From NCBI GenBank assembly GCA_009841605.1, contig VXLM01000120.1:1-48166 (forward strand): a stretch of 48,166 nt of DNA, in the 5' to 3' direction. Source of the DNA: Dehalococcoidia bacterium. Its GTDB lineage: Bacteria; Chloroflexota; Dehalococcoidia; Lucifugimonadales; VXLM01. Positions within the stretch are counted from its first letter, which is position 1; every line of letters begins with the position of its first letter. The translations under genes were made by a program, and so were the position numbers. Of this stretch, positions 16,980 to 25,838 are shown piece after piece. The notes beneath the pieces are model-generated. The model did not search any database. It had not been told where the DNA came from and saw nothing but the letters and a program-made list of their open reading frames with translations.

Positions 16980-17087
16980 ATGAACAAGCGGAAGCGTGTG
17001 GCGTGGAGAAAGCACCGCAAGCACCTAAGAAACTCCAGGCACGCCGCAAGGCCGAGCGCGAGCGGGCGAGTTAACGCACGAGCATGA
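16980..17087 (+). CDS. 35-residue basic peptide resembling ribosomal protein bS22 / AURKAIP1-COX24 domain
   Basis: ATG at 16980 follows AAGAGGGG at ideal spacing, and the stop TGA overlaps the ATG of the PfkB gene (ATGA), so translation is coupled. The peptide starts MNKRKRVAWRKHRKHLRNSR and contains 16 Arg/Lys/His in its first 24 residues. From memory of the family, bS22-like proteins share the pattern K-R-K-R-x2-x2-KHRK-x-LR-x2-R, which this peptide follows closely. It probably binds rRNA in the small subunit. Its position inside a SAM-recycling operon is unexpected. The family assignment is by eye and would be settled by a profile search against the COX24_C family. Confidence 0.7.
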   Translation: MNKRKRVAWRKHRKHLRNSRHAARPSASGRVNARA

Positions 17088-18031
17088 CCGTCCTTGTAGT
17101 AGGGTCGGTGGCGTACGACTCCGTAGAGACGTCCGCAGGCCGCCGGGATGACGCACTCGGCGGTTCCGCCACCTTCTTCTCCGTAGCATGTAGTAACTTC
17201 GCGCCGGTTAGCCTCGTTGGGGTGGTAGGCGAGGACTTCCGAGACGGCGACGTGGAACTGTTCCGCTCCCACGATGTTGATGTCTCCGGACTGGAACGAG
17301 TCGAGGGACAAACGTTTCGGTGGTCGGGGGTCTATGGCCCGGAGGACGTGAATACCCGAACGACCCTGGACACGCAGTTGAACGTGTTCGCTGATTTCGC
17401 GCCAAGGCTGAGTGATACCCAACGTGTATCCCCTTGCCTGTTCCTTGCGAATATCGCACCGTCTCTCCAGCTTGATGTCCTCAAGCAGATGCGTGAACGC
17501 CCCAAGCTGGTCGCGCTCGACACAATGAATTTCTGGATCGAGGGGAATGGAGCGGAGCTAAAAGAGGTCGTCCGGCAGGTCGACATCGTGTTCATGGACG
17601 AGAACGAGGCAAGGAGCTTTACGGAGTCCGTGAACCTCATGCAGGCGGCACGAGCCATTCACTCGATGGGTCCAAGCACTGTGGTGGTCAAGCGAGGAGA
17701 ACACGGCGCGATTCTGTTTCATGACGGGCAGCCCTTCCTGACGCCCGCCGTGCCGCTGGAGCATGTCATCGACCCGACGGGGGCGGGAGATACGTTCGCG
17801 GGAGGATTCCTGGGATATCTCGCCGCGACGGAGGACCTTAGCGAGGCAGGATTCCGGCGGGCAGCAGTCACGGGGTCGGTAATGGCGTCGTTCGTCGTTG
17901 AGGGGTTCAGCCTCGAACGCCTTGCGGAAGCGACGAGTGAAGAGATCGAATCGCGATTCCGGCAACTTGCGACGTTGACACGGTTCGAGCCATTAGCGGA
18001 AGATGAATCATTGCCGAGGAGAAACAGATAA
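17084..18031 (+). CDS. PfkB-family kinase, possibly adenosine kinase
   Basis: 315 residues. The anion-hole motif DPTGAGDTFAGGF (catalytic D236) and the glycine pair in DALGGSATFFSVA are those of ribokinase/PfkB kinases. The start overlaps the stop of the preceding small ORF by the ATGA arrangement. It lies directly before SAH hydrolase and SAM synthetase. SAH hydrolysis yields adenosine, which must be removed to pull the reaction forward, so an adenosine-phosphorylating role is a reasonable inference. Sugar or nucleoside specificity cannot be read from the sequence. Confidence 0.85.
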   Translation: MTVLVVGSVAYDSVETSAGRRDDALGGSATFFSVACSNFAPVSLVGVVGEDFRDGDVELFRSHDVDVSGLERVEGQTFRWSGVYGPEDVNTRTTLDTQLNVFADFAPRLSDTQRVSPCLFLANIAPSLQLDVLKQMRERPKLVALDTMNFWIEGNGAELKEVVRQVDIVFMDENEARSFTESVNLMQAARAIHSMGPSTVVVKRGEHGAILFHDGQPFLTPAVPLEHVIDPTGAGDTFAGGFLGYLAATEDLSEAGFRRAAVTGSVMASFVVEGFSLERLAEATSEEIESRFRQLATLTRFEPLAEDESLPRRNR

Positions 18032-18069
18032 TCGAGAGCCTGCCGATCATGGCAGGATGAGGAGTATAA

Positions 18070-19350
<1,281 letters not shown>

Positions 19351-19378
19351 AGTAAATAACGAGGATTCGGAAACCCCA

Positions 19379-20596
19379 ATGACATCCAGCTTCGCGAACT
19401 CACCGTCTTACCTGTTCACGTCGGAGTCCGTGACCGAAGGGCACCCGGACAAACTCTGCGACCAGATATCGGACGCCGTTCTCGACGCATTCATAGCAGG
19501 AGACCCCAGGGCGCGAGTTGCCTGTGAGACGGCCACGACCACCGGCCTCGTCGTCGTCATGGGTGAGATTTCATCGTCCAACGACCGCGTGGACGTTCGA
19601 GGGGCCGTTCGACAAGCCATCCGCGACGCCGGATATACGAAGCCCGAATACGGGTTCGACTACCGGTCGTGTGCGGTGATGGTATCTCTTGACGAGCAGT
19701 CGCCCGACATCGCTTCGGGTGTCAGCAAGTCACTTGAGGTTCGTGACCAGGACGAAATAGACGAGGAAGAGGTCGAGAGTCTCGGCGCGGGCGACCAGGG
19801 AATGATGATCGGCTACGCGACCAACGAGACGAAGGAGTTGATGCCGCTGCCCATCATGCTGGCGCACAAGCTGACGCGCCGCATGTCGGAAGTCCGGCGG
19901 GAAGGCTTGATGCCGTACTTACGACCAGACGGGAAGTCGCAGGTTACGGTCGAGTACGAGATGGGCAGGCCCAAGCGCGTGGCAACCGTCGTGATGAGCA
20001 GCCAGCACGACGCCGAGACCCAACAGTCGGTAATCCACAATGACCTCGTCGAGCATGTCGCTCACGAGGTCATTTCTTCGTCTTTGCGGGACGGAGACAC
20101 CCAGTACCACGTCAACCCTTCGGGACGATTCGTCACGGGGGGGCCGGTTGGGGACGCGGGACTGACGGGACGCAAGATCATAGTCGACACCTACGGCGGG
20201 TTCGCGCGACACGGAGGCGGCGCGTTCTCAGGCAAGGACCCCACGAAGGTCGACCGCTCTGCCGCGTATGCCGCGCGATGGGTTGCCAAGAACCTGGTCG
20301 CCGCGGGGCTGGCCGACCGGCTGGAAATACAACTTGCCTACGCGATAGGCGTGGCTCGTCCGATGTCGATCTCCGTGGAGACCTTCGGATCGGGCCATGT
20401 GGGCGACGCCGAGATAGTCGGGCTGGTGGAACGCAACTTCGACCTGCGTCCAGGCGCGATTATCCGCGACCTCGGGCTTCGTCGACCGATCTACAAACAG
20501 ACCGCTACGTACGGTCATTTCGGTCGAGATGACCTCGACCTGCCCTGGGAACGGACCGGCAAGGCCGAGGCGATCAGGGCAGAGGCCTTCGGCTAA
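19379..20596 (+). CDS. metK: S-adenosylmethionine synthetase
   Basis: 405 residues from ATG at 19379; longer in-frame starts run into ahcY and are rejected. It makes SAM from methionine and ATP. Motifs: [19 protein letters not shown] (ATP/Mg site), [12 protein letters not shown] (signature 1) and [19 protein letters not shown] (signature 2 region). The ribosome site GAGGA is about 13 bases upstream, a long spacing. Last gene of the SAM-recycling operon, placed after SAH hydrolase. Confidence 0.96.
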   Translation: MTSSFANSPSYLFTSESVTEGHPDKLCDQISDAVLDAFIAGDPRARVACETATTTGLVVVMGEISSSNDRVDVRGAVRQAIRDAGYTKPEYGFDYRSCAVMVSLDEQSPDIASGVSKSLEVRDQDEIDEEEVESLGAGDQGMMIGYATNETKELMPLPIMLAHKLTRRMSEVRREGLMPYLRPDGKSQVTVEYEMGRPKRVATVVMSSQHDAETQQSVIHNDLVEHVAHEVISSSLRDGDTQYHVNPSGRFVTGGPVGDAGLTGRKIIVDTYGGFARHGGGAFSGKDPTKVDRSAAYAARWVAKNLVAAGLADRLEIQLAYAIGVARPMSISVETFGSGHVGDAEIVGLVERNFDLRPGAIIRDLGLRRPIYKQTATYGHFGRDDLDLPWERTGKAEAIRAEAFG

Positions 20597-20636
20597 GAGG
20601 GCTCATATTTGGCATCTCCTGGCTCGCTTTGGGGCT

Positions 20637-20650
20637 CAAATCGTGATTTG
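20637..20650. promoter_or_regulatory. Inverted repeat CAAATC-GT-GATTTG
   Basis: Two 6-bp arms separated by two bases lie in the 148-bp gap between metK and the SelA-like gene, about 95 bases before the latter's ATG. It might be an operator. No clear promoter was identified around it. Confidence 0.25.
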
Positions 20651-20744
20651 GACGGCTTCTCTGTCACTCGATGTAGGTACAGAGAGTAGTTACCAATACC
20701 GTCAATGTTGAATCAGAGGTGTCCACTCTGACAGGAGAATTGGA

Positions 20745-21908
20745 ATGGTCGTGAAATCAGTGGACGCAGTAGACGCTCTCAGACGCAGAGGAAGCGTCTA
20801 CGAGCGATTCGGCGTTCATCCGATCATCAATGGGAATGGAACGCAGACCATTCTCGGCGGATCGATCATGGAACCGGAAGTCGCGGAGGCGATGGCCGAG
20901 GCGAGCCGGACGATGGTCGTTCTCGAAGAGCTGAACGAGGCGGCTGGACAGCTCATCGCCGAGCATACCGGGGCCGAGGCGGGACTCGTCACAAGCGGCG
21001 CGGCAGCGGGGCTGACGCTGCAGGCAGCAGCGGTGGTCGCCGGAGAAGATCCGGAAAGGATCGCTCTGCTTCCCGAAGCGGCCCATGATCGAAACCAAAT
21101 CGTCATCAAGAGTTCGCACGATAGCGAGTTCACGCAGGCATGGCGACAGGGCGGCGCGCGGTTGGTGTGGGTCGGCAATGAGGAGACGTGTCACGACTGG
21201 GAAATTGAGTCTGCCATCAGCGGCGAGACGGTGGCTCTGGGGTTCATAGCCTCCCGTTGGCACCCCGACTCGTTCGAGGGACTGTCCAAGTTCGTGGAGA
21301 TCGCGCACGGTCACGGACTGCCGCTTCTCGTCGATGCCGCCGCCATGCTTCCTCCGGCAGAGAACCTTCGACGATTCATCGAATACGGGGCGGATTTGGT
21401 CTCGTACAGCGGCGGAAAGGCGATCAAGGCACCGCAGTCGACGGGCATACTGTGCGGGCGAGCGGATCTGATCGCCGCGGCCAAGCTAAACGCCAGTCCG
21501 CACTACTCCATCGGACGCCCGATGAAGGTCGCCCGAGAGGAGATCGTCGGTCTCATGGCCGCGCTGGAACTGTACGTGCGGCGAGACCACGAGGCCGATA
21601 TGCGGCGCTGGTTCAGCGAGGGACGCACGATAGTCGACGCGGTGATAGAGATACCCGGAGTCACTGCCACCATTGAGCAGGACGACTGGCTCAGGCCGGT
21701 GCCGGAGGTCTCGATTGCCTTCACCTCCGAATGGGGAGGCAGGTCGGCTGAAGCGATAGTCAATGCCCTCGCCGAGGGCGATCCGCCAATCATCATCGAG
21801 GCCAGCCGACGCGACGACGAGGATATTTTCATCAATCCCCACGGCCTCATGCCGGGTGAGGCGGAGCTGATCGCCGAGCGGCTGCAGGTGGAGTTTGAGG
21901 CTGGGTAG
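20745..21908 (+). CDS. SelA-like PLP-dependent enzyme (fold type I), copy 1
   Basis: 387 residues. ATG at 20745 with AGGAGAA. The fold-type I signature is clear: GAEAGLVTSGAAAGLTL (cofactor phosphate loop), LLVDAAAMLPP with D197 contacting the pyridine, and SGGKAIKAPQSTG with K225 as the Schiff-base lysine. It belongs to the group related to SelA and to D-glucosaminate-6-phosphate ammonia-lyase. It lacks the extra N-terminal domain of true SelA (about 460 residues), and no selB or tRNA-Sec is seen nearby, so a lyase or racemase role in amino-sugar or amino-acid metabolism is more likely. A paralogue is at 37382-38518. Confidence 0.85.
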   Translation: MVVKSVDAVDALRRRGSVYERFGVHPIINGNGTQTILGGSIMEPEVAEAMAEASRTMVVLEELNEAAGQLIAEHTGAEAGLVTSGAAAGLTLQAAAVVAGEDPERIALLPEAAHDRNQIVIKSSHDSEFTQAWRQGGARLVWVGNEETCHDWEIESAISGETVALGFIASRWHPDSFEGLSKFVEIAHGHGLPLLVDAAAMLPPAENLRRFIEYGADLVSYSGGKAIKAPQSTGILCGRADLIAAAKLNASPHYSIGRPMKVAREEIVGLMAALELYVRRDHEADMRRWFSEGRTIVDAVIEIPGVTATIEQDDWLRPVPEVSIAFTSEWGGRSAEAIVNALAEGDPPIIIEASRRDDEDIFINPHGLMPGEAELIAERLQVEFEAG

Positions 21909-21983
21909 GCCGTTGTTCTTCCAGCGAGGAGTCTTACTCTCGCCTTCCTTGAGGCCTGCCTTCAGGCAGAGGATGTAAGCTCC

Positions 21984-23402
21984 ATGCCAATAAAGTTCGG
22001 GACCGACGGATGGCGCGGTGTGATCGCCGAGGACTTCACGTTCGACAACGTTCGTCTCTGTGCCCAAGGGACAGCGGACATGCTGTCGGCGAATGGCGAC
22101 GACCGGTCGGTCGTCGTGGGGTATGACACTCGATTCGGATCGGAGCGATTCGCGGTGGCGGTGGCGGAGGTGTTTGCAGGGAACGGTCTGGGCGTGCTTC
22201 TCGCGGACAGGCCGACGCCCACGCCCGCGATTGGATTTAACGTGGTCGCCAGGGGAGCGGGCAGTGGGGTTGTCATAACGGCGAGTCATAATCCGCCGGA
22301 GTGGAACGGCTACAAGTTCAAGCCGGACTATGGGGGCAGCGCTTCGCCGGAGATCGTGGCGGAGCTTGAAGGATACGTTGGCAATGCCGAGCGGCTGGGA
22401 CACTCCAAAGTCACCGCGCTTGCTGAGGGCGTCAAGAGTGGACTCGTGGAGTATTTCAACCCTGAGCCGCTGTATCTGGAGAATCTGGGGCGGCTGGTCG
22501 ATCTCGACCGCATCCGGCGGGCGGGATTGCGGATCGTGGTCGACTCGATGCATGGGTCAGGCGGTGGGTACCTCGCAAAGCTCGTCTCGGGCGGGACTAC
22601 GTCGGCGGTGGAGCTTCGTGGTGAGAGGAACCCGAGTTTCCCCGGCATGGCGCAGCCCGAACCGCTACCGCAGAATCTCGCGGGGCTTATTGCTGAGGTG
22701 GCGGAGTCCAATGCAGACGTGGGCCTCGCCACGGACGGCGACGCCGACCGTCTCGGCGTTGTCGATGAGAGCGGTCGATTCGTGACGACTCTCGAGGCGT
22801 TCGCCCTGCTGTGTTATTACCAGTTGGAGGTCCTCGGAAATCGTGGACCTCTGGTGCGGTCGATCACCATGACCAGCATGATCGACAAGCTGGGAAAGGC
22901 ATACGGCGTGCCGGTGTTCGATACGCCGGTGGGCTTCAAGTACCTTGGGCCGGTGATGATGCGCGAGGACGCCCTGACCGCAGGCGAAGAGAGCGGCGGG
23001 TATGCCTTCCGGGGGAACATACCGGAACGCGACGGCATTCTGAGCGGGCTGATGATTCTCGATTTGATGGTCGGGGCGGGCAAGACCGTGTCCGAACTGC
23101 TTTCGGTCCTGAGGGATAGGGCCGGCCCCCACTACTATGATCGACTCGACCTTCATTTCGATGCGGCAGAACGCGAGGCCATCGCGCAGCGAGTCGCGTC
23201 GGCCCGACCTCTCCAGTTCGCAGGACGACGAGTTGAAGATATCGACACCAGGGACGGCTATCGGTTCATTCTGCCGGAAGGCTTCTGGACATTGATCCGC
23301 TTCTCGGGCACCGAGCCGCTGCTTCGCATCTACGCAGAGGGTGACTCACCCAATATGGTCCGGGCTCTCCTGTCGGAAGCGCGGTCCTTGGCGGGCGTGT
23401 AG
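21984..23402 (+). CDS. Phosphoglucomutase/phosphomannomutase family protein
   Basis: 472 residues of the alpha-D-phosphohexomutase family, which interconverts hexose-1- and hexose-6-phosphates. All four signature loops are present: VITASHNPPEWNGYK (phosphoserine S101), ATDGDADRLGVVDE (metal site), GEESGGYAFRGNIPERDG (sugar recognition) and RFSGTEPLLRIYAE (phosphate binding). ATG at 21984. It is followed by two large membrane proteins of the GT-C type, so it may supply a sugar-1-phosphate for surface glycans. Glucose, mannose or glucosamine specificity cannot be decided by eye. Confidence 0.9.
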   Translation: MPIKFGTDGWRGVIAEDFTFDNVRLCAQGTADMLSANGDDRSVVVGYDTRFGSERFAVAVAEVFAGNGLGVLLADRPTPTPAIGFNVVARGAGSGVVITASHNPPEWNGYKFKPDYGGSASPEIVAELEGYVGNAERLGHSKVTALAEGVKSGLVEYFNPEPLYLENLGRLVDLDRIRRAGLRIVVDSMHGSGGGYLAKLVSGGTTSAVELRGERNPSFPGMAQPEPLPQNLAGLIAEVAESNADVGLATDGDADRLGVVDESGRFVTTLEAFALLCYYQLEVLGNRGPLVRSITMTSMIDKLGKAYGVPVFDTPVGFKYLGPVMMREDALTAGEESGGYAFRGNIPERDGILSGLMILDLMVGAGKTVSELLSVLRDRAGPHYYDRLDLHFDAAEREAIAQRVASARPLQFAGRRVEDIDTRDGYRFILPEGFWTLIRFSGTEPLLRIYAEGDSPNMVRALLSEARSLAGV

Positions 23403-23435
23403 GCGCCACTTTGGAGTCCATTCATCAGGACTGGA

Positions 23436-23464
23436 TTCACTCGCGATAGCCGTTTCGATAGAAT
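23436..23464 (+). promoter_or_regulatory. Candidate promoter placing the DUF2298 transcript start at its ATG
   Basis: TTCACT (23436-23441) and TAGAAT (23459-23464) are spaced by 17 bases. The -10 ends six bases before the ATG at 23471, so the mRNA would be leaderless; indeed no Shine-Dalgarno sequence precedes this ATG. Confidence 0.4.
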
Positions 23465-23470
23465 ATCCCC

Positions 23471-25798
23471 ATGCTTGATGTTGTCCTGTGGTTGATCGCC
23501 GCTTATGCTCTCGCGCTGGCGGCCTTTCCTCTCTGCTATACCCTGCTTCCCAACCTTCGTGATCGAGGCGCGAGCATTGCCATGCCGTTCGGCATTATCA
23601 CGGTAGGCTACGCCTCGTGGATTCTGAGCGTCCTGCGGGTCGTGCCAAGCACACAGGTGACAGTCGTCATCTTGTTGCTTCTGATGGCGGGCGTGTCGGC
23701 TTGGATAGTGCGGTGTAACTGGCGAGAGATTGCTGAGTTTATCGTCCGGGAGTGGAAGACACTGGCGCTCGGCCAGGTCGTCTTCCTCGGCGTGTTCTCC
23801 GTGTGGATCACCTACCGGTTCTACGATCCCTCAATCAACCATACCGAGCAGCCGATGGACTTCATGTTCCTGAACAGCACGGCGCGGTCAATGCTGGGAA
23901 CGCCGGAAGACGCATGGCTCAGGGGCGATGGCATCAGCTACTACTACTTCGGCTACTGGAACTTCGCCTTGCTGACCAAGCTCACGGGCATCATATCCAG
24001 CGTGACATACAACCTCTCCCTAGCGCTTGTTCCCGCAATGGCAGCGACCGGCATGTACGGTCTCGTCTCCAATCTTGTGAGGGCGGATCGAGCCAAGGTC
24101 AAAACTGCCGTCCTTACGGGAATGGTGGCTGCCCTCATACTCGTATTCCTAGCAAATCTGGAGGGCGTGCTGGAGTTCATGCGTGCAAACGGCATGGGCT
24201 CCAACGGCTTTTGGAGTTGGATAGGCGTCCAAGGACTAACGGCCCCGGCGGGAAGCCTTACTCAAGAGTGGTGGCCCACAGAGAACTGGTGGTGGTGGCG
24301 CGCCACCAGGGTAATCGGCAGCTTCGATGCCGGAATGCAGACCGACTACACGATCCATGAATTCCCCGCGTTCAGCTACGTGCTTGGCGACCTGCATCCG
24401 CACGTGATGTCGGTGCCGTTCGTAGTGATGTTTCTTGGGTTCTTGTGGAACTTTTGGCGCGGCCCTTCGGTGTGGTCGTGGAGCGACTGGAGGTCGTACC
24501 TTTCGCTCTTCGTGATCGCCTTCCTGCTTGGCGGTCTTGGCTTCACGAACATGTGGGACCTTCCGGTGTTCGGCCTGGTGTTCTTGCTCATAGCGGCGCT
24601 CAAGGTGTACCGGAGCGGAAAGACACGTATCCGTGACTTGGTGTTGGAGACGGCGCCGCTTGCGCTGCTCGTGGGTGTCGTGGCGTTCATACTCTATTCG
24701 CCGTATTTCCTCACTTTCACCAGCCAGGTGGGTGGCATCGGAGCATTGAGCGGCCCTGGGACTCGCAGCCTTCACTTAGTGCTCGTATGGGCCCCTTATA
24801 TCGTGGCTATGGCGCCCTTCGTCGTAGTTGTCTACTCGCGCACGACAATCAGAGAGGACTGGACACGAACGACACTCTACGCAGTCGCGGCGGGGTTTCT
24901 ACCGTTCATGGTCTGGGTCCCTTTGCACATAAACGGCGGCGGTGACCCCGCCGGGATTATCGGTCGGTTCATCCAGGTCTTGCCTCTTGCTCTGCTCGTC
25001 ACACTAGCGGCCTATGCAACCCTGTGGCTCATTGGCGAAGGGAAAGCGTCGGAGGGGATGATATTCGTCATGGCCCTCGCGACCCTCGGACTGGCGCTGA
25101 TGATGGGGCCGGAGCTTCTCTTCGTCGACGACTCATTCGGAGGAGCGCACGAGCGCATGAATACCGTGTTCAAGCTCTACTATCAAGCTTGGACGATTCT
25201 CGCGGCGGCAACGGGCTTCGTCATATACTATTGGATCAAACTTACTCGAGAGACAAAAGATTCTTCCCGCTTGCTGTTGCGATTCTGGGGAGTTGCGTTC
25301 GTACTCGTGCTGGTGGGGGCGTTGTACTACACACCTGCTGCGATTGCCTCCAAGGCGGAGTTGTACGGCGAAGACAGGACGCTAGACGGCCTCCAGCACG
25401 TTGAGCGATTCGTCGGCCCCGAATATCGCGCCATCGAGTACATCCGGGAGAACGTCGGAAACGACTCCGCGATACTGGAAGCGGTCGGGGGAGGGTACTC
25501 AGAGCACGGGCGCATCGCATCGAGTACCGGTGTACCGACTGTGCTCAACTGGCCTGGACACGAGATGCAGTGGAGAGGGTCGTCGACACCGTTTGCGGGT
25601 CGAGAACAGGATGTACAGACGATCTATCAGACGCTCGATATCAGTGAGGCCGTCTCGTTGTTGGACAAGTACGACGTTGACTACGTCTACATCGGTGCTC
25701 GCGAACGCACAAAATACGGAGATGCCGGTCTCGGGAAGTTTGCCCAGTTCATGACACCTGTCTTCTCCGAGGCTGATGTCGTTATATACAGAAGGTAA
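23471..25798 (+). CDS. DUF2298 (Chlor_Arch_YYY) multi-pass membrane protein
   Basis: 775 residues with roughly a dozen or more hydrophobic segments. The N-terminal part includes FYDPSINHTEQPMDFMFLNS and GDGISYYYFGYWNFALLTKL, and the middle part HEFPAFSYVLGDLHPHVMSV; these Tyr/His/Asp-rich external loops are the mark of the family found in Chloroflexota and archaea. By fold it resembles GT-C glycosyltransferases that use lipid-linked sugars. The last 180 residues appear soluble (IEYIRENVGNDSAILEAVGG). No enzymatic role is established. It is next to an Agl23-type protein with a 40-base gap, so they probably work together at the cell surface. Confidence 0.88.
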   Translation: MLDVVLWLIAAYALALAAFPLCYTLLPNLRDRGASIAMPFGIITVGYASWILSVLRVVPSTQVTVVILLLLMAGVSAWIVRCNWREIAEFIVREWKTLALGQVVFLGVFSVWITYRFYDPSINHTEQPMDFMFLNSTARSMLGTPEDAWLRGDGISYYYFGYWNFALLTKLTGIISSVTYNLSLALVPAMAATGMYGLVSNLVRADRAKVKTAVLTGMVAALILVFLANLEGVLEFMRANGMGSNGFWSWIGVQGLTAPAGSLTQEWWPTENWWWWRATRVIGSFDAGMQTDYTIHEFPAFSYVLGDLHPHVMSVPFVVMFLGFLWNFWRGPSVWSWSDWRSYLSLFVIAFLLGGLGFTNMWDLPVFGLVFLLIAALKVYRSGKTRIRDLVLETAPLALLVGVVAFILYSPYFLTFTSQVGGIGALSGPGTRSLHLVLVWAPYIVAMAPFVVVVYSRTTIREDWTRTTLYAVAAGFLPFMVWVPLHINGGGDPAGIIGRFIQVLPLALLVTLAAYATLWLIGEGKASEGMIFVMALATLGLALMMGPELLFVDDSFGGAHERMNTVFKLYYQAWTILAAATGFVIYYWIKLTRETKDSSRLLLRFWGVAFVLVLVGALYYTPAAIASKAELYGEDRTLDGLQHVERFVGPEYRAIEYIRENVGNDSAILEAVGGGYSEHGRIASSTGVPTVLNWPGHEMQWRGSSTPFAGREQDVQTIYQTLDISEAVSLLDKYDVDYVYIGARERTKYGDAGLGKFAQFMTPVFSEADVVIYRR

Positions 25799-25838
25799 AT
25801 GACCTCAGACATGTGCATCATACGAGTAGAGTAGTTCA

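Noticed and set aside
20745-21908. True selenocysteine synthase SelA
   Set aside because: The protein lacks the N-terminal domain of SelA and no selenocysteine insertion genes are nearby.
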